Shown one piece after another: positions 9,329-17,028 of a stretch of 44,923 nt of DNA. Made by a program: the position numbers and the translations under genes. Every line of letters begins with the position of its first letter. Position 1 is the first letter of the stretch. The notes beneath the pieces are model-generated. The model searched no databases, was not told where the DNA came from, and saw only the letters and a list, made by a program, of their open reading frames with translations. Source of the DNA: Comamonadaceae bacterium (GTDB taxonomy: Bacteria > Pseudomonadota > Gammaproteobacteria > Burkholderiales > Burkholderiaceae_C); contig CANBVJ010000022.1 of the NCBI GenBank assembly GCA_947372865.1, forward strand, positions 1 through 44,923, given 5' to 3'.

Positions 9329-9487
9329 ATGGCAGGCGTATTCGGCAAAGACCCCCACATGAAAAAGAACACCCGCGCGGAGGCAGAACGCCTCAACGTG
9401 GAGCGCAAGCGCAAGCTCGCAGAAGCGGCGCTGAAGTTCAACCAAAAGAGAGCTGCTGCGCCCAGCGGCACGCCAAGCGCAAAGTAG
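9329..9487 (+). CDS. small highly charged protein, 52 aa
   Basis: This short gene starts at ATG 9329, preceded by AAGGAA at a good distance, and ends at TAG 9487. The product begins MAGVFGKDPHMKKNTRAEAE and is rich in Lys, Arg, Glu and Ala, predicted as one long amphipathic helix with a disordered Pro/Ser tail. I do not recognise a characterised family. It lies 18 bp after the Cys-rich gene and is followed directly by a strong terminator, so it is probably the last gene of the xdhAB transcript. Confidence 0.65.
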   Translation: MAGVFGKDPHMKKNTRAEAERLNVERKRKLAEAALKFNQKRAAAPSGTPSAK

Positions 9488-9506
9488 CGGCGGCGTTTCT
9501 CCCAGC

Positions 9507-9533
9507 AAAAAGGCCTCTTTAGAGGCCTTTTTT
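9507..9533. terminator. bidirectional rho-independent terminator
   Basis: A perfect 8-bp stem AGGCCTCT/AGAGGCCT (9511-9528) with a TT loop, four to five A on the left and six T on the right. It can end the xdhAB transcript and, on the other strand, the glycerate kinase transcript. Confidence 0.92.
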
Positions 9534-9549
9534 GTCGGCCGCAGCCGCC

Positions 9550-10857
9550 CTACAACACCAGCACCGCCCTGAAGTCATTGACATTGGTGTGCGTGGGGCC
9601 GGTCACCACCAAGTCGCCCAGCGCGGAAAAGTAGCCGTAAGCGTCGTTGCGCTGCTGATAGTCCGTAATCTTCAAGCCCTGGGCGCCAGCGCGCGCCAGG
9701 GTGTCGGGAGCCACTTGGGCGCCCGCGTTGTCTTCTACGCCGTCAATGCCGTCGGTGTCTGCGGCCAGCGCCCAGATGCCGTCCATGCTTTGCAGCGCCT
9801 GCGCCAGGCCCATGCAAAACTCGCCAGCACGGCCGCCACGGCCTTTGGCGGCGCCGCTCGTGCGGGGGCGAATGGTGACGGTGGTTTCGCCGCCGCTCAA
9901 AATCACACAGGGCTTTTGAAACGCGCCCTGCCCTTTGGCCACCGCGCGTGCCATCGCTGCGTGCACTTTGGCCACCTCACGCGATTCGCCTTCTATTTCG
10001 TCGCTCAGGATGTAGGCAGCAATGCCCGCAGTGCGCGCTGCCTCGGCGGCGGCTTGCAGGCTTTGCTGGGGCGTGGCAATCAGGTGCAAGCCGTGGCCGG
10101 CAAAGGCGGCGTCGCCGGGCTTGGGGGTTTCCAGCGTGCCTGCCTGCAAAGCTAGCTGCACGGCTGCGGGCACTTCAATACCGTAGCGGCGCAAGATGTC
10201 CAGCGCGTCGGCGCAGGTGCTGGCGTCGGCCACCGTGGGGCCGCTGGCGATGGTGGACGGGTCGTCGCCGGGCACGTCGCTGATGGTCAGCGTCACCACC
10301 CGCGCGGGCGCGCAGGCCGCGCCCAGGCGCCCGCCCTTGATGCGCGAGAGGTGTTTGCGCACGCAGTTCATCTCGCCAATGTGGGCGCCGCTCTCCAGCA
10401 GCTGTTGGTTAATGCGCTGTTTGTCTTGCAGGCTCAAGCCATCGGCGGGCAGCGTGAGCAGGGCCGAGCCGCCACCGGAGATCAGGCACAAGACCAGATC
10501 GTCTGCGGTCAGCCCCTGGGTGAGCGCCAGGATGCGCTGCGCTGCGTCCAGCCCTGCGGCATCGGGCACCGGGTGCGCGGCTTCCACCACTTCAATGCGC
10601 TGGGCCAAACCCGGCGGGCGCGGCGGCGTGTGGCCGTAGCGCGTAACAACCAGGCCCGAGAGCGGTGCATCTGCGGGCCACAGCGCTTCAACCGCCTGCG
10701 CCATGGCGCCACCGGCCTTGCCCGCGCCCAGCACCAGGGTGCGGCCCTTGGGCGGGGACGGCAAAAAGGCGGCGGTATTGTGCAGCGGCAGGGCGCGCGT
10801 CACCGCCGCCTGGAACAGGGTGTGCAAGAAGGCGCTGGGGTCGGTGGCAAAAGTCAT
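9550..10857 (-). CDS. glycerate kinase type-2 (MOFRL family)
   Basis: A 435-residue protein of the glycerate 2-kinase family (GckA/TtuD type), which phosphorylates D-glycerate to 2-phosphoglycerate. Seen: GAGKAGGAMAQA near residue 45, a Gly-rich LISGGGSALLTLP segment, VILSGGETTVTIRP, and the C-terminal MOFRL domain ending in NVNDFRAVLVL. The ATG at 10857 was preferred to a GTG two codons upstream; neither has a strong ribosome binding site. In purine catabolism glyoxylate released from ureidoglycolate is turned into glycerate by the glyoxylate carboligase route, so this kinase could be the last step of carbon recovery here; the carboligase and reductase are not in the window. Confidence 0.9.
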   Translation of the reverse strand: MTFATDPSAFLHTLFQAAVTRALPLHNTAAFLPSPPKGRTLVLGAGKAGGAMAQAVEALWPADAPLSGLVVTRYGHTPPRPPGLAQRIEVVEAAHPVPDAAGLDAAQRILALTQGLTADDLVLCLISGGGSALLTLPADGLSLQDKQRINQQLLESGAHIGEMNCVRKHLSRIKGGRLGAACAPARVVTLTISDVPGDDPSTIASGPTVADASTCADALDILRRYGIEVPAAVQLALQAGTLETPKPGDAAFAGHGLHLIATPQQSLQAAAEAARTAGIAAYILSDEIEGESREVAKVHAAMARAVAKGQGAFQKPCVILSGGETTVTIRPRTSGAAKGRGGRAGEFCMGLAQALQSMDGIWALAADTDGIDGVEDNAGAQVAPDTLARAGAQGLKITDYQQRNDAYGYFSALGDLVVTGPTHTNVNDFRAVLVL

Positions 10858-10911
10858 AGCCACGGATGATAGAGCGCCGGGGAATGCAAGGGCCGGCCGC
10901 AGCTCGCCCGG

Positions 10912-12243
10912 TCAGCCCCGCCGTTTGGCCACCTGAATGGCGGCGGCGGGCACCACCATCACCGGCGCAAAGCCGCCGCCCTGGGTGCGGAAATTGGTGG
11001 TCTGGCCGGAATACATGCGCGCGGCCAGCAGTTGCACCTGGCCGGCGTAGGTGTAGGCGCGCACGTCAAACTTCAGGTCGCTAAGCACGCGGTCCACCTC
11101 AATCAGGCGCTCGCTGGGCGGCACCAGCGCTTGGGCCACAAAGTCGCCCGCCAAAATATCAGCCCACACGCGCTTGGTCAGCTTGTCGCCCCGGTAAGCG
11201 GCCTTGCCGCCGTAGCCCGCCACGGGCTTGAAAAACAACTGGCGGCGCTGGGCCCACAGGGCGTCGGCCTGCGCGGGCGCCACCACCTGGGTTGCAGGCA
11301 CGGCGGCTTGCAGCAACTGGCGGTCGGCGGGGCTGGCGCCCCACTGGGCCAACAAGGCGTCGTCGCTCAGGGCCACCAGGTTGCGCTTGTCCGCGTACAA
11401 CGCGTGTGCGTGCGGGTGGGGCGTGACCACTGCCGCCCCAGCCTCGTAGGCGCTGCGCAGGGCGGCGTGCTGGGGCTCGCCCAAGGCGAAGTCGGTCAGA
11501 CGGTTGTAGACCATGTCTACCGGTGCGCCCTCATGCTGCAACACGCCGTCCACCCATTGCAGCGCCGCAGCGTCCACCACGTAGGCGCGCACACCGTGCT
11601 GTTCAAACAACTGGGCAAACATGGCAAATTCAGGCGCTAAATACTGGGCCTCGGGTGCATCGTCCACGATGGCCACGCTGCGCAGCGGCGCCTGGCCGCG
11701 CTGCAGGCGCCATTCGGCCAGGAACATGGCAAACACGGTTTGCTCCAGCGGGTCGGAAGGTGCCTTAGGCAAAAAGGCCCAGTCCATGGCCTCGCAACAG
11801 GCCACTTGCGCGCGGGCCAGTGCGGCGTTGAGCAACAGACCCCCGGCGTTGGTGTTGATCTCGATGAGCCGGGGGCCGTCAGGGCCGAGGTGAAAGTCGT
11901 ATCCCATGCACACGCCCCGCGGGCCAAAGGCCTTGTGCGCAATGGCCGGTGCGCGCGCCAGGGCTTGGGCCTGGTAGCCGGGCAAGGCCATCACCCGCTC
12001 CAGAGCTTGCACCGTGACGGCAATTTTTTGCTCGGTGGTCTGGCTCAAAAACACGGCGGTCGCCGAAAAAAGGTGTGGGTGCGACAGGGTGAGGTCCGGC
12101 ATCAGGCTGTGCAAGCGCTCGGGCGCCAGGGTGCGGCAAAAACAGGCGTGGTTAAGCAAGTCTGCCGAACTGTTGGGCGGCAGCGTTTGGGTCTGGTAAG
12201 CGCCGGGGTCGAGCGAAGTTGCTGGGAACGTTGCGTCTGGCAT
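10912..12243 (-). CDS. ATP-grasp-like protein of unknown function
   Basis: A 443-residue soluble protein beginning MPDATFPATSLDPGAYQTQT. No characterised family is recognised. The segment LIEINTNAGGLLLN (about 127-140) resembles the Mg-ATP binding E-x-N of ATP-grasp ligases, and FFKPVAGYGGKAAYRGDK about 200 residues later resembles the ATP-binding Lys/Gly loop; the order of these two is reversed relative to classical ATP-grasp enzymes, so it may be a permuted version. The start at 12243 follows a CCCAAGG stretch; the frame is open for 225 more codons only as antisense to the neighbouring deaminase gene. It diverges from the 8-oxoguanine deaminase gene with 78 bp between them. Confidence 0.75.
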   Translation of the reverse strand: MPDATFPATSLDPGAYQTQTLPPNSSADLLNHACFCRTLAPERLHSLMPDLTLSHPHLFSATAVFLSQTTEQKIAVTVQALERVMALPGYQAQALARAPAIAHKAFGPRGVCMGYDFHLGPDGPRLIEINTNAGGLLLNAALARAQVACCEAMDWAFLPKAPSDPLEQTVFAMFLAEWRLQRGQAPLRSVAIVDDAPEAQYLAPEFAMFAQLFEQHGVRAYVVDAAALQWVDGVLQHEGAPVDMVYNRLTDFALGEPQHAALRSAYEAGAAVVTPHPHAHALYADKRNLVALSDDALLAQWGASPADRQLLQAAVPATQVVAPAQADALWAQRRQLFFKPVAGYGGKAAYRGDKLTKRVWADILAGDFVAQALVPPSERLIEVDRVLSDLKFDVRAYTYAGQVQLLAARMYSGQTTNFRTQGGGFAPVMVVPAAAIQVAKRRG

Positions 12244-12321
12244 GGCTGGCGGCCTTGGGATGGAGATTGGCGAATTAGACACCTTGGCAGAGGGCCCACG
12301 GGGCTGCGGCACAATTGCCCG

Positions 12322-13740
12322 ATGTCCACCCTGCTCATCCACAACGCCCACACCGTAGCCACCCAAGACGACGCCCGCCGCGAGTTGCGCAACACCTCGG
12401 TGCTGGTGCAAGACGGGCTGATTGCCGCCATCGGCCCAGCCGACACCCTGCCGCACACGGCGGACGTGGTGATTGACGCGCGCCACCACCTGCTCATTCC
12501 CGGCCTGGTCAACACCCACCACCACATGTACCAGTCGCTCACGCGGGCGATTCCGGCGGTGCAAAACGCCGAGCTGTTTGGCTGGCTGCGCGGCCTGTAC
12601 CCGATCTGGGGGGGACTTACGCCCGACATGATTTACACCAGCACCCAGGTGGCCATGGCCGAGTTGCTGATGAGTGGCTGCACCACCAGCAGCGACCACC
12701 TCTACATCTACCCCAACAGCGTGACGCTGGACGACAGCATCGAAGCCGCACGCGCCATTGGCATGCGCTTTGTGGCCACGCGCGGCAGCATGAGCGTGGG
12801 GCAAAGCCAAGGCGGCCTGCCGCCCGACCACTTGGTGGAAAACGAAAACGCGATTCTCAAAGACACCCAGCGCGTGGTGGAGCGCTACCACAGCGCCGCC
12901 CATGGTGCGATGACGCAAGTGGCCGTGGCACCCTGCTCGCCCTTTAGCGTGAGCCGCGATCTGATGAAAACATCAGCGGAGTTAGCGCGCCAATACGGCG
13001 TGCGCCTGCACACCCATCTGGCCGAAAACGACCATGACATCGCCTACAGCCGCGAAAAATTTGGCTGCACGCCCGCGCAGTACGCCCAAGAGCTGGGCTG
13101 GCTGGGCCACGATGTGTGGCATGCGCACTGCGTCAAGCTCGACGACGAAGGCATCAGCCTGTTTGCCGCCACCCACACCGGCGTGGCGCACTGCCCGTGC
13201 AGCAATATGCGCTTGGCCAGCGGCATCGCGCCGGTGCGCAAGATGCTCGCCGCTGGCGTACCGGTGGGCCTGGGCGTGGACGGCAGCGCCAGCAATGACG
13301 GCGCCCACTTGCTTGGCGAAGCGCGCCAAGCCATGCTGCTGGCGCGCCTGCGCAAATCACTGGAAGCGCCCACGCAAGACGCCCAGGGCCGCACCCAGTT
13401 TGGCTGCGATACCGCGCCCTTGGAAATGACGGCCCGCGACGCCCTGGCCTTGGCCACGCGCGGCGGCGCCGAGGTGCTGGGACGCCGCGACATCGGACAA
13501 ATCAAGGTCGGCATGTGCGCCGACATGGCGCTGTTTGACCTGCGCAGCCTGCAATTTGCGGGCGCGGCCGTGCACGACCCCGTGGCCAGCCTGATGCTGT
13601 GTGCCTCTGCGTCCGCCGCCTACACCGTGGTCAACGGCCGCGTCGTGGTGCAAGACGGACAACTCACCACCGTAGACCTGTGGCCGCTGATTGAGCAGCA
13701 CAACGCCATGGCCCTCACCCTGGCCGCGCGGAGCGGCTGA
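12322..13740 (+). CDS. 8-oxoguanine deaminase / amidohydrolase (AtzB-TrzN-like)
   Basis: A 472-residue metal-dependent amidohydrolase. The metal ligands are visible: NTHHHMYQ with H66 and H68, LHTHLAEN, WHAHCVKLDDEG and GLGVDGSASNDG with the catalytic Asp. Length and overall pattern match the bacterial 8-oxoguanine deaminases and related hydroxytriazine hydrolases; these deaminate 8-oxoguanine to urate. That activity would feed directly into the urate branch encoded by puuD and uraH. Plain guanine deamination or hydrolysis of triazine-like compounds are alternatives that sequence alone cannot exclude. The ATG at 12322 starts MSTLLIHNAHTV; longer in-frame extension overlaps the divergent gene and is not credible. 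Confidence 0.88.
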   Translation: MSTLLIHNAHTVATQDDARRELRNTSVLVQDGLIAAIGPADTLPHTADVVIDARHHLLIPGLVNTHHHMYQSLTRAIPAVQNAELFGWLRGLYPIWGGLTPDMIYTSTQVAMAELLMSGCTTSSDHLYIYPNSVTLDDSIEAARAIGMRFVATRGSMSVGQSQGGLPPDHLVENENAILKDTQRVVERYHSAAHGAMTQVAVAPCSPFSVSRDLMKTSAELARQYGVRLHTHLAENDHDIAYSREKFGCTPAQYAQELGWLGHDVWHAHCVKLDDEGISLFAATHTGVAHCPCSNMRLASGIAPVRKMLAAGVPVGLGVDGSASNDGAHLLGEARQAMLLARLRKSLEAPTQDAQGRTQFGCDTAPLEMTARDALALATRGGAEVLGRRDIGQIKVGMCADMALFDLRSLQFAGAAVHDPVASLMLCASASAAYTVVNGRVVVQDGQLTTVDLWPLIEQHNAMALTLAARSG

Positions 13741-13744
13741 TTCC

Positions 13745-14368
13745 ATGGCACTTTTGAGCGGTGATACCGCGATGGCGTTTTTTGCCGCATCCGTGCTGTT
13801 GGCCCTGGTGCCGGGGCCGGACAATGTGTTTGTGCTGCTGCATGCGGCGGTGCATGGCGCGCGCGCCGGCCTGTTGGTGGTGCTGGGTTTGTGCAGCGGC
13901 CTGCTGTTTCACACCGCCGCCGTGGCGCTGGGATTGGCTGCGCTGCTCGCGACCTCTGGCGCGGCCTTCGCCGTGCTCAAGACGCTGGGCGCGGCCTATT
14001 TGCTGTGGTTGGCCTGGCTGTCCTGGCGCGCCCCCGCAGGCCTGCCCGGGGGCGATGCCCCGCCGCCCTTGGGCGCGCGCCAAACCTATCTGCGCGGCGT
14101 GCTGATGAACATCAGCAACCCCAAGGTCGCGCTGTTTTTTCTGGCCTTTTTGCCCCAGTTTGTCGAACCCACGCGCGGCGCCGTAGCGCTGCAAATCTTG
14201 CAGCTCGGCGGCGTATTCATGCTCGCCACCTTGCTCACCTTTGGCGCGGTGGCCCTGCTGGCTGGGCGCTTTGGCCAGCTGCTGCAAGACTCGCCGCGCG
14301 CCCAAGTGCGGCTCAACCGCCTGGCCAGCGTGGTGTTTGTGGGGCTGGCGCTCAGACTGGTGCATTAG
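13745..14368 (+). CDS. LysE/RhtB family exporter
   Basis: A 207-residue inner-membrane protein with about six hydrophobic segments. LVPGPDNVFVLLHAAVHGARAG near the N terminus and LMNISNPKVALFFLAFLPQF in the middle are signatures of the LysE/RhtB superfamily, which exports amino acids or other small solutes by proton exchange. It starts 5 bp after the deaminase stop codon, so the two genes are probably cotranscribed; export of a purine-derived product or of an amino acid is possible but unproven. A 61-bp degenerate copy of its 3' part lies at 16768-16828. Confidence 0.9.
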   Translation: MALLSGDTAMAFFAASVLLALVPGPDNVFVLLHAAVHGARAGLLVVLGLCSGLLFHTAAVALGLAALLATSGAAFAVLKTLGAAYLLWLAWLSWRAPAGLPGGDAPPPLGARQTYLRGVLMNISNPKVALFFLAFLPQFVEPTRGAVALQILQLGGVFMLATLLTFGAVALLAGRFGQLLQDSPRAQVRLNRLASVVFVGLALRLVH

Positions 14369-14735
14369 TCCGCGCACCTAAGGCAGCACCACTCGCCGGC
14401 GCACTAGGCCGGAACGCCGCAGGGCCCCGGCGGGTCCATCGGACACCGAGCCTCCAAGCCCACGCGCTGGCAACCACCGATTTAGCGGCGCCCCCATCTG
14501 GCGCGCAAAGATTTTTATCCGATTCGCGCCATAAATTCCATTTTTTATATGATTTTTTAAAATTTATTGGTTTTGCTTTTATGTACGATAAAGACGCGTG
14601 TCGTTTGCGCTCAGTAGCCATGCGCTGCCAAGGCTGACCCTTCGCTTTGAACGCACTTTCTTGCAAACGACGCGCCGCACCTTGTCCATCCGGGGCGCGA
14701 CGGCTCTTTGACGTTTCAATCCATAGAGGTAACTT
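14369..14735 (+). other. gene-free leader region with AT-rich core
   Basis: No coding frame is supported in these 367 bp. The first 130 bp are GC-rich like the surroundings. From about 14505 to 14592 the sequence is strikingly AT-rich, with TTTTTTATATGATTTTTTAA, and probably holds the promoter of the outer-membrane protein gene. The remainder forms a long-loop hairpin (14596-14675), and AGAGGTAA just before 14736 serves as ribosome binding site. Confidence 0.6.
14596..14675 (+). promoter_or_regulatory. long inverted repeat in the 5' leader
   Basis: Arms GCGTGTCGTTTGC (14596-14608) and GCAAACGACGCGC (14663-14675) pair over 13 positions, twelve Watson-Crick and one G-U, around a 54-base interior. 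It lies between the AT-rich putative promoter and the start of the outer-membrane protein gene, so it could fold in the mRNA leader. No known riboswitch is recognised. Confidence 0.5.
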
Positions 14736-15713
14736 ATGCGTACAAAAATCGCCGCAATCAGCATGGGGCTCGTAGCCCTGGCTGCCAATGTGGCCGCCCA
14801 GGAGAATACCCAAACTCCAACTTCAACCCAGTCTTCAAGTCCATCTGACGCCATGTCAGACGAAGACCTGGCCCGGCTGGCCAAGGCCACAGCCAACCCG
14901 CTGAGCCAGATCTGGATGCTGTGGAACCAGACCGACTCAACGCAATTCAAGCCCAAGGGGGAAAGTGAGTCCAAGCAAATCAACGTCTACAAGTTTCAGC
15001 CCGTCATCGCCGCCCCTTTCAACGTGGGCGACGAGCAGTGGAATCTGGTCGTGCGGCCGGTGCTTCAATACGTTGACTCGCCGTTGAACAAAAACAAGGG
15101 CCAATTGATCGGCAAGAGCGCATCCCAAATCGCCGCTGACCCCGCCCTTTTGCGGATCGCCCACGAGTCCGACTACTCCGGCCGCACCCGCGGCCAGGGG
15201 GACACGGTATTGCTGACCTTGGCAGGACCCAACCGGGAGGACGGAAACATCTGGGGTGTCGGACTGACCCAAATATTCCCAACGGCCGATGAGAAAGTCC
15301 TGGGCCAAGGCAAATACCAGGCGGGCCCGGCCGTCATGCTCGGCCATATTGCCCCCAAGGTGGGCGGGATGAACTATGGCGTGCTGGCGCAGTATTGGCA
15401 GTCCTATGGCGGGGACGCGGACCGCTCCGACACCCAGCACATGGACTTGCAATACTTTCTTCAATACCGGCTGAGCCCAACCGAGATGGTCGGCATGTCG
15501 CCCAACATCAAGTACGACTGGAAGGCCGAGACCGACAAGCGCTGGACCGTGCCGGTGGGCATCGGCTACACGCGCATGGTGCGCTTTGGCATGCTGCCGG
15601 TGCAGCTTGGCGTGGAACTCCAAAAGTACGTGGTGCGGCCAGACACCCTGGGCGAGGACTGGAACCTGCGCTTCACCATCGTGCCAATCATTCCGAATCC
15701 CTTTGCGCGTTAG
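14736..15713 (+). CDS. putative outer-membrane transporter/porin (neuromedin U-like annotation group)
   Basis: A 325-residue exported protein. A short signal peptide MRTKIAAISMGLVALAANVAAQ is followed by a polar linker and then alternating beta-type strands (QINVYKFQPVI, WNLVVRPVLQY, TVLLTLAG, YGVLAQYWQSY, LQYFLQYRLS, RFTIVPIIPNPFAR) ending close to an aromatic/charged terminus, as in beta-barrels. The segment LAKATANPLSQIWMLWNQ resembles proteins that databases label neuromedin U or MetA-pathway phenol-degradation transporters; those names carry little functional meaning. Start supported by AGAGGTAA upstream. Followed after 47 bp by a polytopic membrane protein. Substrate unknown. Confidence 0.7.
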   Translation: MRTKIAAISMGLVALAANVAAQENTQTPTSTQSSSPSDAMSDEDLARLAKATANPLSQIWMLWNQTDSTQFKPKGESESKQINVYKFQPVIAAPFNVGDEQWNLVVRPVLQYVDSPLNKNKGQLIGKSASQIAADPALLRIAHESDYSGRTRGQGDTVLLTLAGPNREDGNIWGVGLTQIFPTADEKVLGQGKYQAGPAVMLGHIAPKVGGMNYGVLAQYWQSYGGDADRSDTQHMDLQYFLQYRLSPTEMVGMSPNIKYDWKAETDKRWTVPVGIGYTRMVRFGMLPVQLGVELQKYVVRPDTLGEDWNLRFTIVPIIPNPFAR

Positions 15714-15760
15714 TGCAAAGACTCCGATTCACCGAAGCCATATTCGTCTGGGAACACTCT

Positions 15761-16660
15761 ATGTTTTTCTTTGAACCCATTTCATTTTCAACTGGGTGCG
15801 TCGTCATCGGCGTGCTCGTTGCGCTAATTGCGCTCAACGAACTCGCGCGGCTGGGGCGCTGGATCAGCGTGGCGATGTTCATCGGGCTGCCGCTCGTCCT
15901 CACGGTCACGGTCTGGCCAACCACGGCGGCAGGAGCGGGCTGGTTTCCGTGGGTGAAAACCTACTCGGCCCTGGCGGGGGCGGTCGGTTTCATGGCGATT
16001 CGTTTTGTTCCAGGGCTGGAGAAAAACCGCGCAGCCTTGTGCTTTCCAGCCCTGATTTTGGCGGTCAACATTGCCGAGGCCGTGGCCCGCGAATTCCAGA
16101 TCAGCATGGACCCAAGCTCAGTCGATGCGCTGGGCAACGCCCCAGGCCCCTGGAACACGATCAACGCGGTGGCTGGCATCATCAACATTCTGACGATTAC
16201 GGGCTGGTTTGGCATCATCATCAGCAAGGACAAAAAACGCGACATGGTGTGGCCCGACATGCTCTGGTTCTGGATTCTTGCGTATGACCTTTGGAACATG
16301 ACCTATGTCTACAACACCCTGCGCGACGGTGCCATCTACGCCGGCTTCTCCTTGTTGCTGGCCTGCACCATTCCGGCTTTCCTGATCAAGAAGGGCGCGT
16401 GGTTGCAGCATCGGGCCCAAACGCTGGCGCTGTTCATGATGTTCTGGCAGACCTTTCCGTCCTTTGCCACCGACCCGCGCTTTATCGTCGTCTCGACGGC
16501 AACGCCGCAGGCGCATTACACGCTGTCCATTCTGTCGCTGGCGGTGAACATCGCGGTCGGCCTGCACCAACTCGCCATCGTGCTCAAGCGCAATCGGGTG
16601 GGCGAAGAGCTGTACATCGGGCACCCGGAATACAAGCAAATTGTTGCGAAAAACCGCTAG
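15761..16660 (+). CDS. polytopic inner-membrane protein of unknown function (DUF5692-like)
   Basis: A 299-residue protein with about eight to nine hydrophobic segments, starting MFFFEPISFSTGCVVIGVL. It resembles the uncharacterised DUF5692 family as far as I can tell from memory; no catalytic motif is obvious. Conserved-looking polar features inside membrane regions include NIAEAVAREFQ and WFWILAYDLWNMTYVYNT. The C-terminal GHPEYKQIVAKNR is cytoplasmic by positive-inside reasoning. It follows the outer-membrane protein gene by 47 bp, so the two may act together across the two membranes, which is inference. In-frame codons upstream of 15761 overlap the previous gene and are rejected. Confidence 0.7.
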   Translation: MFFFEPISFSTGCVVIGVLVALIALNELARLGRWISVAMFIGLPLVLTVTVWPTTAAGAGWFPWVKTYSALAGAVGFMAIRFVPGLEKNRAALCFPALILAVNIAEAVAREFQISMDPSSVDALGNAPGPWNTINAVAGIINILTITGWFGIIISKDKKRDMVWPDMLWFWILAYDLWNMTYVYNTLRDGAIYAGFSLLLACTIPAFLIKKGAWLQHRAQTLALFMMFWQTFPSFATDPRFIVVSTATPQAHYTLSILSLAVNIAVGLHQLAIVLKRNRVGEELYIGHPEYKQIVAKNR

Positions 16661-17028
16661 CAAACCGTTCAGTGGCTTGGCTAGCACGCTTGGCCCGGAC
16701 TGAAAAGCACCTTTAAAGGCAGATTGCGCGGGGTGGCTATCTTGCGCACTGCGGGTCAATGACGGCATTGGCGCCGTGGCCCTGCTGGCCGGGCGCTTTG
16801 GCCGACTGGTGCAAGATTCGCCACCCGCTCATCGACCTGCATTTGCAGCGCAAGGTACCGCCCTGCAGCTCCGCTTTCCAATGGCAGGCGACAACAAGGT
16901 GGACAAACCGCGATTCGTGCCTGGCCCAGCGCGAGAAATATCGCCGCATCGGAAAGCAAAACAGGCCAAATTGGGCATATAGTCCGCGTTTTAGAACCTT
17001 TACTCCACCCATTTTCGGAGCCCTGCCC
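16661..17028 (+). other. intergenic region holding a gene remnant
   Basis: The 368 bp have no supported complete gene. The only recognisable content is a degraded fragment of lysE at 16768-16828 (listed separately) and, at the right, GGAG at 17017-17020, the ribosome binding site for the sterol desaturase family gene. No clear terminator after the upstream gene is seen. Confidence 0.6.
16768..16828 (+). pseudogene. degenerate fragment of a lysE/rhtB gene
   Basis: About 53 of 61 bases match the intact lysE gene at 14241-14301. In frame it reads GAVALLAGRFGRLVQDSPPA against GAVALLAGRFGQLLQDSPRA of the intact protein. Both sides of the fragment lack lysE similarity, so it is a truncated copy or relic of a paralogue. 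Same orientation as the intact gene, 2.5 kb downstream of it. Confidence 0.75.

Noticed and set aside
11740..12321. Long upstream extension of the deaminase frame
   Set aside because: Antisense to the ATP-grasp-like gene; metal-binding amidohydrolase homology starts only after 12322.
12244..12918. 225-codon N-terminal extension of the ATP-grasp-like protein
   Set aside because: Lies antisense to the 8-oxoguanine deaminase gene and has shadow-type composition; the ATG at 12243 suits the gene.
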